Below, piece by piece: positions 26,833 to 39,300 of a stretch of DNA of 64,000 nt. Both the position numbers and the translations under genes were made by a program. Every line of letters begins with the position of its first letter. Position 1 is the first letter of the stretch. The stretch is from positions 62,001 to 126,000 of the forward strand of contig NZ_AHCA01000003.1 in NCBI RefSeq assembly GCF_000238355.1. The letters are read 5' to 3'. The stretch is from Pseudoalteromonas haloplanktis ATCC 14393. Its GTDB lineage: Bacteria; Pseudomonadota; Gammaproteobacteria; Enterobacterales; Alteromonadaceae. The notes beneath the pieces are model-generated. The model saw only the letters and a list, made by a program, of their open reading frames with translations. It had not been told where the DNA came from and searched no databases.

Positions 26833-27963
26833 TTAGCGTAACTTATCAACCACGTTGACAATGGCAGCCAACGTATCTTGACCAAACTGATATGAGCGAC
26901 GATCTGACCAACCGTAGTCAGGATCAGGTAAATCATCGTTATCTTTAAACGGCATTTCTACAGTATAAGCAAGCGCCTTAAACTCTTCTGCAACAGCAGA
27001 CGAGCCAACAGTTAGGTTTGCTTTACCTGGTTCATCTTTGGGATAACCATGCACATCTTGAAACTCAGGAGTCACTACGTGTAACGCTGCTTTAAAACTG
27101 TCTTCTAATTCTTTTAAGCGCGCATCGTAACTGGGTATACCTTCACTGCCTGCAACAAAGTTATATGGAATAGCTTCATCACCATGAATATCCAAATGCA
27201 TATCAACACCCGTTTCACGCATCTTATTTAGTACTAAATACACTTCAGGGCTATTTTCCATGCTTGGTGTTTGCCATTCACGGTTTAAATTCACACCTTT
27301 GGCGTTAGTACGTAAGTGCCCACGCACACTACCATCAGGATTCATGTTAGGCACAATGTAGAAAACTGCTTTTGATAACAAGGCCGCAGCATGCGGATCT
27401 TCATCATCTAATAATTTATGCAATACGCCTTCAACGAACCATTCAGCCATTGTCTCACCTGGATGCTGGCGCGCAGTGATCCAAATTGTCTTTTTATTCT
27501 CGTCGCTTTCACCACCAATGCGCAGCACGCTCATATCACGGCCATCAAGCGTTTCACCTAAGGTTTCTAACTGACACGCTTCTTGGCTTTGCGCCCAAGT
27601 AATTAAATCTAAATGACGCTCGTAACTGTATGGTGCAAAGTAAGCAAAATACACCGTGCCACATTCTGGTTCTATTTCAAATGACAACGTGCCATCAGCA
27701 TAGTTTGAAGGAACTCGAAACCATGTTTGGCGATCATACGATGCAACCGCTTGATAACCATCCCAACCATCTGGGTAAGCTGAGTTTTCAAGGTTATTGA
27801 TATGCAGTTTATGATTTTGAAAAGGTGTCGTTTCTAGACGAAAATGAAACCACTGAAAAAAATCAGATAAATGATCTTTATTGATTTCTAGTTGAATATT
27901 AAGTGGATCGGTTGCGGCAATGACTTTGATATTGCCACTGTCAAAATTACTGGTGATTTTCAT
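26833..27963 (-). CDS. M14 family cytosolic-type zinc carboxypeptidase
   Basis: A 376-aa soluble metallopeptidase with no signal peptide, resembling the cytosolic carboxypeptidase (AGBL-like) branch of M14. The N-terminal beta-sandwich ends near residue 115. Zinc ligands are His167 and Glu170 (RQHPGE) and His260 (HLDIHGDE). The substrate-anchoring NPDG is at 208-211 with the Arg of NLNREW near 228, and the general base Glu336 is in YTVEMPFK. All catalytic residues are present. The physiological substrate is unknown; it may trim C-terminal residues from peptides. It is a single-gene unit. Confidence 0.9.
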   Translation of the reverse strand: MKITSNFDSGNIKVIAATDPLNIQLEINKDHLSDFFQWFHFRLETTPFQNHKLHINNLENSAYPDGWDGYQAVASYDRQTWFRVPSNYADGTLSFEIEPECGTVYFAYFAPYSYERHLDLITWAQSQEACQLETLGETLDGRDMSVLRIGGESDENKKTIWITARQHPGETMAEWFVEGVLHKLLDDEDPHAAALLSKAVFYIVPNMNPDGSVRGHLRTNAKGVNLNREWQTPSMENSPEVYLVLNKMRETGVDMHLDIHGDEAIPYNFVAGSEGIPSYDARLKELEDSFKAALHVVTPEFQDVHGYPKDEPGKANLTVGSSAVAEEFKALAYTVEMPFKDNDDLPDPDYGWSDRRSYQFGQDTLAAIVNVVDKLR

Positions 27964-28120
27964 TTTATTAAACCTATCTATGAAAAGTTAATCGCTCACC
28001 TTTCGCTTGTTAGTGAGAAATTAAGGAACGTACCAATGTAATGGACGCATTGTTATTAAAATGTAGCAAACTAGACACAGCCTACCACATGGCTTTGGTT
28101 TTGAAAAAACATTCACGACT

Positions 28121-28147
28121 AAAAAAGCCAGCAAATGCTGGCTTTTT
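28121..28147. terminator. Terminator after the GAPDH gene
   Basis: GCCAGCA pairs with TGCTGGC around an AA loop, flanked by A- and T-runs on both sides, so it can act in both directions. The gene served is the minus-strand GAPDH. Confidence 0.9.
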
Positions 28148-28171
28148 GTAAAGATTTTAAGCTATGACCTA

Positions 28172-29614
28172 TTAACGCGGTAAGCTTGGGAATGAGACCT
28201 CAGCCATATCACGCATACAGCGCACAACCTGACAGCTGTAACCAAACTCATTATCATACCAAACGTAAAGTACGACACGATTACCGTCAACAATGGTCGC
28301 TTGTGAATCAACCACACCCGCATAACGACTTCCCACTAAATCGGTTGATACGATTTCAGTAGAGGCTGTGTAATCAATCTGATCACGTAACTCAGAATGC
28401 AGAGCAGCATGGCGTAAGAATGAGTTTAATTCTTCAACCGTAGTGCCTGTAGCAAGGTTAAGATTTAAAATAGCTAAAGATACATTTGGTGTAGGAACAC
28501 GGATTGCGTTCCCCGTTAATTTACCTTCAAGCTCTGGCAATGCTTTTGAAACAGCTTTTGCTGCGCCAGTTTCAGTAATAACCATATTAAGCGCTGCAGC
28601 ACGACCACGACGATCTGCTTTATGATAGTTATCAATTAAGTTTTGATCATTGGTGTACGAGTGTACTGTTTCTACGTGACCGTTGTTAATACCAAACTTA
28701 TCATTCAATGCTTTTAATGTTGGCGTAATTGCATTTGTTGTACAACTTGCAGCACAAACAATTTTATCTTCAGGCAGAATATCGTGGTTATTAACACCGT
28801 ATACGATGTTTTTGATATTACCTTTTGCCGGTGCCGTTAATAAGACCTTCGCTGCGCCTTTTGATTTTAGGTGTAAACCAAGCCCTGCTTCATCTTTCCA
28901 GATACCGGTATTATCAACAATAAGTGCGTTTTCGATACCATACGAGGTGTAATCAATCTCATCTGGTGAATTAGCATAGATAACTTGAATGTAGCTACCG
29001 TTTGCTTTAATTGCATTGCGCTCTTTATCAATGGTGATTGACCCATTGAATGGACCATGAATTGAGTCGCGACGTAATAAGCTCGCACGCTTTTCAAGAT
29101 CGCCATCTTTACCACCACGTACAACAATCGCACGTAAACGTAAATCAGCATAAGGACCTGACTTTTCAATTAACAAACGTGCTAATAAACGACCAATACG
29201 GCCAAAGCCGTAGAGCACAACATCACGTGGCTCTTTTGCTTGTGAGTTAATAATTTCAGCTAATTCGTCGTTTAAATACGCTTCAATAGAACGACCATTT
29301 GCCGCATCGTTAAATAAATAACCGTAAGCAAGTTTACCGATATCAATACGTGCAGAGTTTAAATCCATTTTGCTGATGGCTTCTAAAAACGGGAAGCTTT
29401 CGCGTAAACGTAATTTAGTGCCTTCAAATTGTGCCACTGTTTTATGAGACTTGATGATGTCAATAGTACTAGCATTAACGAGAGGACGGCCATATACAGC
29501 GATTTCAATACCGCGATTACGATACAGCTTACCGATGATAGGTTGCATGCTTTCAGCGTAATCTTGGCGTTCTTGCCAACTATTTGTGTATTCTAACTCG
29601 TGAGATGAGGTCAT
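28172..29614 (-). CDS. Glyceraldehyde-3-phosphate dehydrogenase, long form
   Basis: The enzyme oxidatively phosphorylates glyceraldehyde 3-phosphate in central metabolism. At 480 aa it is about 145 residues longer than the classic form. An N-terminal helical extension of roughly 125 residues precedes the Rossmann motif GFGRIGR (136-142). The catalytic Cys291 lies in AASCTTNAITP and the conserved WYDNEFGYSCQVV is near the C-terminus. This long type is common in Vibrio, Shewanella and Pseudoalteromonas beside a normal GapA. Cofactor preference (NAD or NADP) and direction, glycolytic or gluconeogenic, cannot be settled here. AGGTAA precedes the ATG. Confidence 0.92.
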   Translation of the reverse strand: MTSSHELEYTNSWQERQDYAESMQPIIGKLYRNRGIEIAVYGRPLVNASTIDIIKSHKTVAQFEGTKLRLRESFPFLEAISKMDLNSARIDIGKLAYGYLFNDAANGRSIEAYLNDELAEIINSQAKEPRDVVLYGFGRIGRLLARLLIEKSGPYADLRLRAIVVRGGKDGDLEKRASLLRRDSIHGPFNGSITIDKERNAIKANGSYIQVIYANSPDEIDYTSYGIENALIVDNTGIWKDEAGLGLHLKSKGAAKVLLTAPAKGNIKNIVYGVNNHDILPEDKIVCAASCTTNAITPTLKALNDKFGINNGHVETVHSYTNDQNLIDNYHKADRRGRAAALNMVITETGAAKAVSKALPELEGKLTGNAIRVPTPNVSLAILNLNLATGTTVEELNSFLRHAALHSELRDQIDYTASTEIVSTDLVGSRYAGVVDSQATIVDGNRVVLYVWYDNEFGYSCQVVRCMRDMAEVSFPSLPR

Positions 29615-29790
29615 GTTTTTTACCTAATTAAACAATTTTTGAACGGATAGCCTTAAGACATATTGTGTTTTGAGAGCAATACGCCTCAGTGGGCAGCGCT
29701 ATTCTAATTTAAACTAACTTTATTCTCCACTGTTACAGAGCAATTCATTAAGCTAGAATAATAAAGAAATTATTAAGGTGGGGTTAAGGA

Positions 29791-30591
29791 ATGTTACTTA
29801 GGGTAAGTGTTTTACTAAGTTTATTAGCGTTAACTGGGTGCGAACAACCGTTAACACTTACTAAAGTGTGTGAGGATACACCGGGGTTATGTAATGATTT
29901 AAATACAGACAGTCACTGTAAAGCGCTCCGCGCTGAGGTGATCATGGCCCGCTATCATGAATATAAACAACCAACAGATGATAACAAGTACCTATTATTG
30001 AAAGGGTTTGAAAAATACGATCAGTGTGTCTCGCTAGCAGCAAAAATTGAGCATATCAAATTAAAAACAAAGACCACATCTCGTGTAGAAGCACACTTAA
30101 CCAGCATCAAAGAAATGACACGGCTTTATCAAGATACCAAAAATACTGAGCATCCTGGGTTATTATATTATCACTGGTCACGCAATAATAATCAGTCAGC
30201 ACTTACTAAGTTGCTTGCGCTTGAAAACGATCCCAGTGTGACACAAAGTGCTGAAATGCAGTTTTTCTTAGCCAGTTACTTTATTAAATTTGATGAAGAA
30301 AAGACTATTGATTTACTTTATAAAACTTTAGAGTTAAATAAAGCAAACGAAACTCCCAACCCTGAAATTTACACCACTTTGGTCAGTTTATTTTATAAAC
30401 ATGAAAAATATAAACACGCCTATACTTTTGCCAAGGTTGCACAGCTTTCTGGAATAACCAATGTCGAAATATTTCCGATTGAACAACAATTAACTGCGGC
30501 AGGAAAAAGTCTGGATAGTTTAGATACATTGGCACAGCAAACTTATGACAGCATCCAATCCGGTCAGTTTGTCTCACCACGCGAATTTTAG
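29791..30591 (+). CDS. DUF2989 lipoprotein
   Basis: A 266-aa lipoprotein with signal LLRVSVLLSLLALTGC (Cys17). The mature part fits DUF2989: CEDTPGLCNDLNTDSHCKALRAEVI, then YDQCVSLAAKIEHIKLKTKT. The C-terminal half looks like TPR/Sel1-type helical repeats (AEMQFFLASYFIKFDEEKTIDLLYKTLELNK and PEIYTTLVSLFYKHEKYKHAYTFAKVAQL). It has six Cys counting the lipidated one, several of which could form disulfides. It is divergent from GAPDH and ends at a strong terminator. Function unknown. Confidence 0.8.
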   Translation: MLLRVSVLLSLLALTGCEQPLTLTKVCEDTPGLCNDLNTDSHCKALRAEVIMARYHEYKQPTDDNKYLLLKGFEKYDQCVSLAAKIEHIKLKTKTTSRVEAHLTSIKEMTRLYQDTKNTEHPGLLYYHWSRNNNQSALTKLLALENDPSVTQSAEMQFFLASYFIKFDEEKTIDLLYKTLELNKANETPNPEIYTTLVSLFYKHEKYKHAYTFAKVAQLSGITNVEIFPIEQQLTAAGKSLDSLDTLAQQTYDSIQSGQFVSPREF

Positions 30592-30636
30592 GCTCAATAT
30601 TTAATACTGATAAATTTGCGCAATAGCAAAGAAAAA

Positions 30637-30658
30637 GGCAGCTTACGCTGCCTTTTTT
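30637..30658. terminator. Bidirectional terminator between DUF2989 and ihfA
   Basis: GGCAGC-TTAC-GCTGCC with A-run before and T-run after stops the two converging transcripts. Confidence 0.88.
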
Positions 30659-30661
30659 AAT

Positions 30662-30955
30662 TTATTTGCTCGTGCCGACTTCAACACGAGTTTTCAGCTT
30701 TTGACCCGGTCGAAAAGTCACAACACGTCGCGCCGAAATAGGGATATCTTCCCCTGTTTTCGGGTTACGGCCAGGCCTTTCTTTCTTGTCACGAAGATCA
30801 AAGTTACCAAATCCAGAGAGCTTAACCTGCTCGCCTTTTTCAAGCGCTGAGCGGATTTCTTCAAAAAACGCTTCAACTAAATCTTTGGCATCCTTTTTAT
30901 TGATCCCCAATTTTTCAAATAGGTGTTCAGCTATGTCGGCTTTAGTAAGCGCCAT
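30662..30955 (-). CDS. ihfA: Integration host factor alpha subunit
   Basis: IHF-alpha pairs with IHF-beta to bend DNA sharply at specific sites in recombination, replication and transcription. The 97-aa protein shows the HU/IHF signature [26 protein letters not shown], and the Pro in the beta-arm that intercalates DNA. It begins two bases after the pheT stop, so it is the third gene of pheS-pheT-ihfA as in E. coli. Confidence 0.97.
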   Translation of the reverse strand: MALTKADIAEHLFEKLGINKKDAKDLVEAFFEEIRSALEKGEQVKLSGFGNFDLRDKKERPGRNPKTGEDIPISARRVVTFRPGQKLKTRVEVGTSK

Positions 30956-30957
30956 AT

Positions 30958-33345
30958 CTAGTCCCTCAACGATGCATTAAACTGTTCGGCCAGTGCGGCC
31001 ACCACGTTATCAACTACTAGATTGATATCTTTCTCTTCGAGTGTTCTATCAACCGCCTGCAGTGTTAGAGCAATCGCCAAACTCTTGTAATTTGGCTCAA
31101 TACCTTTGCCCTTATACACATCGAATAAGTTTAGGTCAACCAATTGATTTCCGCCAACTTTTTCTATCACTGATAAAATGTCGCCAGATTTAACCTGATT
31201 TTCCACTAAAATCGCGATGTCGCGGCGGTTTGAAGGGAACTTCGAAACTCCAACAGCCTCTGGTAAATTTCTTTTTTCAATGGCAGACATTTCAATTTCA
31301 AACACATAAGTCGCATTATTGATATCTAACGATTTTTGTACTTGAGGATGAATAGCACCAAAAAAACCAACTTTTTTACCATCAACATAAATCACTGCAG
31401 ATTGACCCGGATGTAGGCCATCTGATTGTTCTGCTTTGATCTCAAAACGTGTTATATCATTGGTTAATGAAAGTAATGCTTCAACATCACCTTTTAAGTC
31501 ATAAAAATCAACGACACGTTTTTCTTCAATCCAGTGCTCACCATGGGCAAGACCGGTGATCGCACCACCAATAACCGCCACTTGATTAACGCCATTTTCA
31601 GCATTCTCATCACGTAAAAATTTAAGGCCATGCTCAAATAAACGAATACGTGGTTGCTGACGGTTTTGGTTATACATTACTGACGCAAGTAAACCCGGCA
31701 TTAAACTCACTCGCATTGCCGACATTTCAATCGAAATAGGATGTGGTAAAACGAGCGCATCGCTATTTGGGTGCAAAATAGTTTGTGCTTTAGGATCAAC
31801 AAAGCTGTATGTGATTGCTTCTTGGTAACCACGAGTCACTAAGGTATTACGGAATTTATTCACCGCAATTGTCGCTTCATTGTGCGTAGTCATTTTTAAT
31901 TTAGCAGTTGGTGCTACATTTGGAATGCTATTGTAACCATATACACGAGCAACTTCTTCGATTAAGTCCTCTTCAATACGGATATCAAAACGGTAGCTTG
32001 GTACATCCGCGCTCCACACACCATCAACAATTTTAACATCAAGGCCTAAGCGGGTTAAAATGTCTGTTACTTTCGCATCATCAATATGATGGCCAATAAC
32101 GCGGTCTAAACGTGCACGACGCAGGCGCACTTCGGTGACCTTAGGTAACTTATCAGCTGCAACAGCTTCAACCACAGGACCTGCTTGACCGCCTACGATT
32201 TCAAGTAGTAAGGCTGTTGCACGCTCCATTGCATCATGTTGTAGTGCAAAATCAACACCTCGCTCATAACGATGCGATGCATCAGTATGTAAGCCGTAGC
32301 TGCGAGCTTGACCCGCAATTGCTACCGGATTGAAAAACGCGCTTTCTAATAAAATATCAGTCGTTTGCTCTGTAACGCCTGATTGCTCACCACCAAAAAT
32401 ACCTGCAATAGCAAGCGCTTTGTTATGATCGGCAATCACTAATGTCGATTCATTTAACTTTGCTGTGTTGCCATCAAGTAATACCAGCTCTTCCCCAGCG
32501 TTGGCGCTACGCACTTTGATACCACCTTCAATAGCATTTAAATCAAACGCGTGCATTGGATGACCAAGTTCAAGTAACACATAATTAGTTACATCGACGA
32601 CAGGATCAATTGCGCGCACACCACTACGACGCAGTTTTTCAACCATCCACAGTGGCGTTTGCGCGTCTAGGTTAATGCCTTTGATCACACGCCCTAAGTA
32701 ACGTGGACACGCATCTTCATTGACCAATTCAATCGATACTTTATCGTCAATTGTCGGTGTCACCGCAGGAATATCCAGTGCTTTAACATCAATGCTGTTA
32801 AGTACACCTACTTCACGGGCAATCCCTTTAATACCAAGGCAGTCGCCACGGTTAGGGGTTAAATCAACATCAATGATGTTGTCATCAAGGCTTAAATACT
32901 CACGTAAGTCGGTGCCCACAGGTGCATCACTTGGTAACTCCATGATGCCGTCGCCTTCTTCGCTAATACCTAGCTCTACAAACGCACACAGCATACCGTG
33001 AGACGGTTGGCCGCGTAGTTTGGCTTTTTTAATCTTAAAATCGCCAGGTAACACAGCGCCAACAGTTGCTACAGCAACTTTAATGCCTTGACGGCAGTTT
33101 GGTGCACCGCACACAATATCGAGTAGCTCATCGCCACCGACATTAATTTTTGTTACGCGTAATTTGTCTGCATCTGGGTGTTGGCCGCACTCAACCACTT
33201 CACCGACAACCACGCCTGAAAACTTTGCAGCAGCTGACTCTATACCATCTACTTCTAGGCCAGCCATCGATAACTGTTCCGAAAGAGCCTGCGTGTCAAT
33301 TGCAGGATTAACCCACTCTCTTAACCACTTTTCACTAAATTTCAT
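30958..33345 (-). CDS. pheT: Phenylalanyl-tRNA synthetase beta subunit
   Basis: Large subunit of the alpha2-beta2 enzyme that charges tRNA-Phe; the beta chain binds tRNA and edits Tyr-tRNA-Phe. The 795-aa length equals that of E. coli PheT. Visible parts are the N-terminal [14 protein letters not shown], the EMAP-like tRNA-binding domain with [15 protein letters not shown], the B3/B4 editing region with GHPMHAFDL, and the B5 domain around [14 protein letters not shown]. The class II-like core and the C-terminal FDX-ACB domain ([14 protein letters not shown]...LFDVYKG) follow. It lies 15 bases after pheS. Confidence 0.97.
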   Translation of the reverse strand: MKFSEKWLREWVNPAIDTQALSEQLSMAGLEVDGIESAAAKFSGVVVGEVVECGQHPDADKLRVTKINVGGDELLDIVCGAPNCRQGIKVAVATVGAVLPGDFKIKKAKLRGQPSHGMLCAFVELGISEEGDGIMELPSDAPVGTDLREYLSLDDNIIDVDLTPNRGDCLGIKGIAREVGVLNSIDVKALDIPAVTPTIDDKVSIELVNEDACPRYLGRVIKGINLDAQTPLWMVEKLRRSGVRAIDPVVDVTNYVLLELGHPMHAFDLNAIEGGIKVRSANAGEELVLLDGNTAKLNESTLVIADHNKALAIAGIFGGEQSGVTEQTTDILLESAFFNPVAIAGQARSYGLHTDASHRYERGVDFALQHDAMERATALLLEIVGGQAGPVVEAVAADKLPKVTEVRLRRARLDRVIGHHIDDAKVTDILTRLGLDVKIVDGVWSADVPSYRFDIRIEEDLIEEVARVYGYNSIPNVAPTAKLKMTTHNEATIAVNKFRNTLVTRGYQEAITYSFVDPKAQTILHPNSDALVLPHPISIEMSAMRVSLMPGLLASVMYNQNRQQPRIRLFEHGLKFLRDENAENGVNQVAVIGGAITGLAHGEHWIEEKRVVDFYDLKGDVEALLSLTNDITRFEIKAEQSDGLHPGQSAVIYVDGKKVGFFGAIHPQVQKSLDINNATYVFEIEMSAIEKRNLPEAVGVSKFPSNRRDIAILVENQVKSGDILSVIEKVGGNQLVDLNLFDVYKGKGIEPNYKSLAIALTLQAVDRTLEEKDINLVVDNVVAALAEQFNASLRD

Positions 33346-33360
33346 GTTATTTCTTCACTC

Positions 33361-34356
<996 letters not shown>

Positions 34357-34488
34357 TCACAGAGGTGATTGCATTTTAGTAATAGCTAATGATAACTGAA
34401 AGCACAGGCTAGATTCTAGACCTTATACCAATCTTCTTGAATTCTTTCCCATTCTGATTAAACAAAATGGGAACATCCGCAGATTTAA

Positions 34489-35199
34489 CTAGAGTTTGAG
34501 GGTGGATTTTATGAACGGGATGGTGAGTTTACGTTGTGCGGCCATTGATGCATGATCGAGTTTATCAAGCACATCGAGCAGTGCTCGCATATCACGACTT
34601 AAGCGGGTTAATAAAAACCGCGCACATTCATCACTAAGTTCTAAACCTCGCATATTGGCACGTTTCACTAAAGCTTCGGCTTTATCATCATCACTCATTG
34701 AGCGAATTTGAAATGTGGTGCCCCACTTTAGCCTTGATTCAAGATCTGGCAGACTAATGTTAAGCATGTCAGGGAGCAAATCAGCGGTCACTACTAGGCA
34801 CTTACCCGGTTCATTAAAACGATTAAAAAAGTTAAACAGTGCTTTTTCCCAAGCATCGTTGCCAGCGACTAAGTGCACATCATCAATACACAACACATCG
34901 AGGGTATCTAAACCATCAAGCACCATAGGACCAAAATCAATCACTTCTCGCATGGATAACAACATAGTCGATAAGCCATGCTCTTGGGCATGAATACAGG
35001 TTGCATACAGTAAATGTGATTTACCCGAATCCCCCAAGCCACACAAGTAAGTATACTGAAATGTGGTCGACAAACTTGCAAACGCATTTTTTAAATGGCT
35101 TACTTCCAGTGAGTTTTCGCCGCCAAAGTAAGAGGCAAAGGTTTCATCATCTGGTAATGTTACCGGTAATGCCATTTGCACCGGTTCCATTGCCTGCAT
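34489..35199 (-). CDS. hda: DnaA regulatory inactivator Hda
   Basis: Hda binds the DNA-loaded sliding clamp and stimulates hydrolysis of DnaA-bound ATP, preventing re-initiation of replication. From the ATG at 35199 (236 aa) the protein has a clamp-binding motif QMALPV at residues 8-13, close to the QLSLPL of E. coli. The AAA+ domain has P-loop GLGDSGKSHLLYA, Walker B VLCIDDVHLVAG and the arginine-finger region LPDLESRLKWG. It ends AQRKLTIPFIKSTLKL. I prefer this start to one five codons upstream because it overlaps the DUF2066 stop as TAATG. Confidence 0.95.
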   Translation of the reverse strand: MQAMEPVQMALPVTLPDDETFASYFGGENSLEVSHLKNAFASLSTTFQYTYLCGLGDSGKSHLLYATCIHAQEHGLSTMLLSMREVIDFGPMVLDGLDTLDVLCIDDVHLVAGNDAWEKALFNFFNRFNEPGKCLVVTADLLPDMLNISLPDLESRLKWGTTFQIRSMSDDDKAEALVKRANMRGLELSDECARFLLTRLSRDMRALLDVLDKLDHASMAAQRKLTIPFIKSTLKL

Positions 35200-36254
35200 T
35201 AGAGACCAACCCACTGATATTCTAGATCGTTTTTCGCTGCTACAGGGTAAAATGCACGCGGGTCCACAAAGGGTTTAAAGGCACGGTCAAGTTCTAATGC
35301 TTTTTGCAAATCATTCATACTTCCAGTGTGATTTAGAGCAAAACTAACCACCTCAGGTGTACGCGAGATAATAGTCACTTGTGTCACTACACTTAGACTT
35401 TGTAACTGACGTTTTGCCAATTCAATATCAACAAAGTTGTTGGTGCCTTTTAATTTAAATACCGCTTGAGCCTGCTGCGATGTGGAGTTTGGATCAACCG
35501 CGTACTCAGTTGCCAACCCTGCGGCTAAACTGTCAATCATTAAAGCGATTGCTTGTTGTTTATCCCCAGAGACTCTATTTGCTTCGAATAAGTCGTCGTT
35601 TGTAAATCGCCAATCAAGTAGCCATACTTCGCTGTCTGCTTGTTTGTACAATCGTGCGGTAATGCTGCGTTCAGCACTGTAACGACTTGACGCCTGCTCT
35701 ACCGGCTCAGAGAAGTTCCCCCACACTTCTGGTATACCTACCAGCGCACGGTCTTGTAAATCAAGTAACGGTACCACAACAGGCACGCCACGACGGGCCG
35801 CGGTACTATAAATTAATTGCTCTAGTTGTGGGTAGCTTTCTTGTGTCACAAGCTCACGGCGCCAATTGTCTTCAATGGCAAGCCAAATAGCCACAAGTGG
35901 ACGACGCGTCCCCCACAACGGCAGGCCGAGTTCTTTGACAAGGGCGTTGATCTTATTCGCCTCAAATTTAACCACCAAATTCAGTTGACCATCTGCTTTT
36001 TCGTCGTACTCAAATTTGAGCATGTAATCTGAAATATCTTTGCTGCGTTGCTGAGCGGCAGGATTTTTATCCGCGTTGGGATCACCGCTGACCTTGACCA
36101 GTACATTGAGTAACGCTTCACGGCTGGCATTCAATCGAGCATCACGAGATTTGTCAGATACTTTTAAAACATCTTGATATAGATCAGTCACTTCAACCGC
36201 TGTCGCAGTGAAGCTTAAGAAAATGGCGGCAATAACTATAAGTAATCTAGACAC
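35199..36254 (-). CDS. DUF2066 domain protein upstream of hda
   Basis: A 351-aa exported protein with signal SRLLIVIAAIFLSFTATA. It matches the DUF2066 family: VTDLYQDVLKVSDKSRDARLNASREALLNVLVKVSGDPNADKNP, then LWGTRRPLVAIWLAIEDNWRRELV and GVPVVVPLLDLQDR. In many gammaproteobacteria it precedes hda, as here, with stop and start sharing one base. The reason for the link to replication control is unknown; the protein should be periplasmic or membrane-attached. Confidence 0.85.
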   Translation of the reverse strand: MSRLLIVIAAIFLSFTATAVEVTDLYQDVLKVSDKSRDARLNASREALLNVLVKVSGDPNADKNPAAQQRSKDISDYMLKFEYDEKADGQLNLVVKFEANKINALVKELGLPLWGTRRPLVAIWLAIEDNWRRELVTQESYPQLEQLIYSTAARRGVPVVVPLLDLQDRALVGIPEVWGNFSEPVEQASSRYSAERSITARLYKQADSEVWLLDWRFTNDDLFEANRVSGDKQQAIALMIDSLAAGLATEYAVDPNSTSQQAQAVFKLKGTNNFVDIELAKRQLQSLSVVTQVTIISRTPEVVSFALNHTGSMNDLQKALELDRAFKPFVDPRAFYPVAAKNDLEYQWVGL

Positions 36255-36328
36255 AGGGCATTAGTTCTTGGTTTTAAACTGATTTGATCCTAATTCAAAG
36301 CTACCAACAAAGCAAAAATATATTAGTA

Positions 36329-36357
36329 AAAAAACCACTTACGAATAAGTGGTTTTT
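36329..36357 (-). terminator. Terminator after the TonB-dependent receptor gene
   Basis: AAACCACTT pairs with AAGTGGTTT around a six-base loop; a T-run follows on the minus strand. Confidence 0.85.
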
Positions 36358-36379
36358 AACAAGCTGAAATAAGTAAAAA

Positions 36380-39300
36380 TTAAAAATTCCAGTTCAAGCC
36401 AACATAAAAGTTACGCCCGGTCGTGTAGTTATTACCTGCAACCTTTTCTTTACGCTGCGTGTAATAAGCTTCTTGTCCTTGAGGAATACCACCTTCTGGC
36501 ACTTCAATTTGTTTACGAATGAAATAATATTCTTGTGCTTCATCCAGCAAATTTGTTACTGAGAAAGTTGACATAATATTCTCAGTAATTTGATAAGTCA
36601 GTTTCATATCAATTGACTGCCTATCATCAACCACAAGGTCTGATTGCGAGTCAGGGCCAACAAAATACTGTGAGCGATAATTATAAGAAAGGCGCGCGGA
36701 AAACGATTCATTTTCAAAATACACTTGTGCATTACCTGTGTGTTTTGAGTTACCTTCAGAGCGAACGTTTTCAGTGTAAGGTGTATCAGTTTCAAAACCA
36801 GTTACAATAACATCGCCATTATCATCGGTTTCAGTGATTGGTGTATAATCTTGCGAAGTAAATTCTTCATCAGGCACATTGATAAAAGTGTAATTACCTT
36901 GTACTCCAAAACCATTACCAAAATCATGCTGTAGCTGCACTTCGTAACCATTAATTTGCTGCTCACCAACATTATAGTTAGAGGTAATTGCGTACTCACC
37001 TTCAGCCAGCTGACCATCATTAGTGTATAAACCTGCTCCCGTTAAATCACGGATGGAGGTTTGGCTACGGATGATATTTTTTAAGTCTTTATAAAAAGCC
37101 GTAATACCAACTAGCGACGAATCAGTAAAGTACCACTCTAAACCAAGTTCAAATTGATTTGCTTGATATGATGCTAAATCAGGGTTACCCACAACACCTA
37201 CGCGCTGTGCATCCTCTTCGTTAACCGCACCTTGATCATTATAAGTACCACTAATATCGTAACCATCTCGTAATTGTGCCAAGCTTGGGTGATCAATCAC
37301 TTTAGAGGCCGCTGTGCGTATAACTAACTCGTCGGTCAAATTGTAGCTTAGGTTCATACTTGGCAATACGTCTTGCGTATCTGATTGAGTAGATACAGGC
37401 TGCCAAATAGTATTACCAAGTTCATCGACCCCCACACTTTGATAGTTAAGTGATGAACGCTCAGTATCTACAAAACGAACGCCGATGTTACCACGCCATT
37501 TTCCACCACCAATATTTGCCATAATATAGGCTTCGTTGATATCACTGCCTTGATCGTAAAATTGCGCCTGCTCTTCTTGGAAGCCGGTACGACAACCACG
37601 ATAACCAGACCCATCCGCAGCTAATGCTGCTTCACAGTTATCTAAATTATCAACAACTAGATGATCATTTTGCCAAATATCATCACGCACATTTTTATCC
37701 ACATCAAAAAATGCTTGCGGGAAAGTACCTACGCCGTCACGGACACCTGAAATAGTCCCACTGGCAAGCTCTCCTGCAATAATTCGCTCTCCTTCGCCAC
37801 GCTTAGAATTAGCAAGATAACGTGAGTTTTGTGAGGACTTTTTACGAATTTTAAAGCCTGATTCGATAGATGTGATATAGAATTCATTATCTAAAGACCA
37901 AGTAATATCACCTTGAAAATAGTTTTCATTATTTTCTCTAAATTGCTCACGTTTAAAAAAGCCATTGAGGTACATTTCAGAGGTTGGGTTTGCAAGCCAG
38001 TTTTCGGCTCCCCCTGTTACCCCCCAGCCCGGCGTATTTGAGTCAGCATCATAATCATAATATACCCCCACATCGCTGAGACCGGTATCCACGCCTTCTT
38101 GGAAATTTAAGTTAAACTCAGTACCAAAATCAGACACGTAAGACTCTGAAGTAGAACGGCCAACTTGAAATTTAACAAACACATCATCAAACTGATAATC
38201 AACGGTAAAGTTTAATTGATCATTACTGGCATCGCTGCCATCTCGATCCTGAAACTCCATCGCAAGTAAGTTATTGATAGGATCGCCATAGCGAACCCCC
38301 TGCGAATTAACAGCGGTAATATCATTTACATTACCTTGCGCATGCAATAGCAAATCTTGAATACGGTCAACATCGTAGCCTGGAGCCGAGTTAGCTTCAC
38401 CCGTAGAATAAGCCCAACGTGCTAAATAATAGTTGCGCATAAGCATCGCGTGCGATTCGTTGTCATTATCGTTGTAGTTATAGGTATAATCTAAATTAAA
38501 GTTTAGCTCATCCGTTGGTTGATATTGAAAAGCAAGCGTACCATTTAAACGTTTTTTCTCACGAAAGAAGCGAGCGGAATTAGGTATCCCCCAATAAGCG
38601 CCTGGCTTTTCATAAGTATCACTGCTGGTGTTATAGACGTTGTTATCATCAAGCGAGTTATTTATTTGGTTCGGTTTATCATTACGATAATAGCCATACC
38701 AACCACCAATCGCTTCATTACCATCGCGCTGGGTATTAACTTCTTGGTAACTGAGGTTGAGTGATGTACCAAATGAGCCTTCTTCATTTATCCAATTGTA
38801 AAGGCCGCTCATCTGTGGTGACGTTTTATCATACGCATCGTTATAGTTCGCTTCAGCTTTAAGGTAACCAGAATGATTTTCACGCTCTAATGGCTTTTTC
38901 GTATGTAAAATTACGGTTCCGCCAATACCACCAGCTGGTAGATTGGCTTGCGGTGATTTAAATACTTCAATCTTAGATATTTGATCAGCAGACATCGATG
39001 AAAAATCGAATGAAGCGCTTTCTTCCCTTAATGGAAGTGAAGCTGCTGATTCAAGAGACTGACCGTTTAACAGTGTATTAGTAAATTGTGGTGCAGTACC
39101 ACGGATTGACACTTGTGAGCCTTCGCCAAATTCATTCGTAATTTGCACACCTGGTACACGCTGTAAGGCCTCTGCCATATTGCGGTCGGGATTTTTAGCA
39201 ATATCTTCCGTGTTTATTGAGTCAACAATTGCGTCAGAAAAGCGTTTATTATTTAAATTATCACGTAATGAACCACGAATACCGGTGACTTGAATCACTT

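Noticed and set aside
34423..34471. TATACCAATCT stretch near the hda-pheS gap as a fourth copy of the MITE-like repeat.
   Set aside because: Only about nine bases of one end match; the rest differs and no second end is found.
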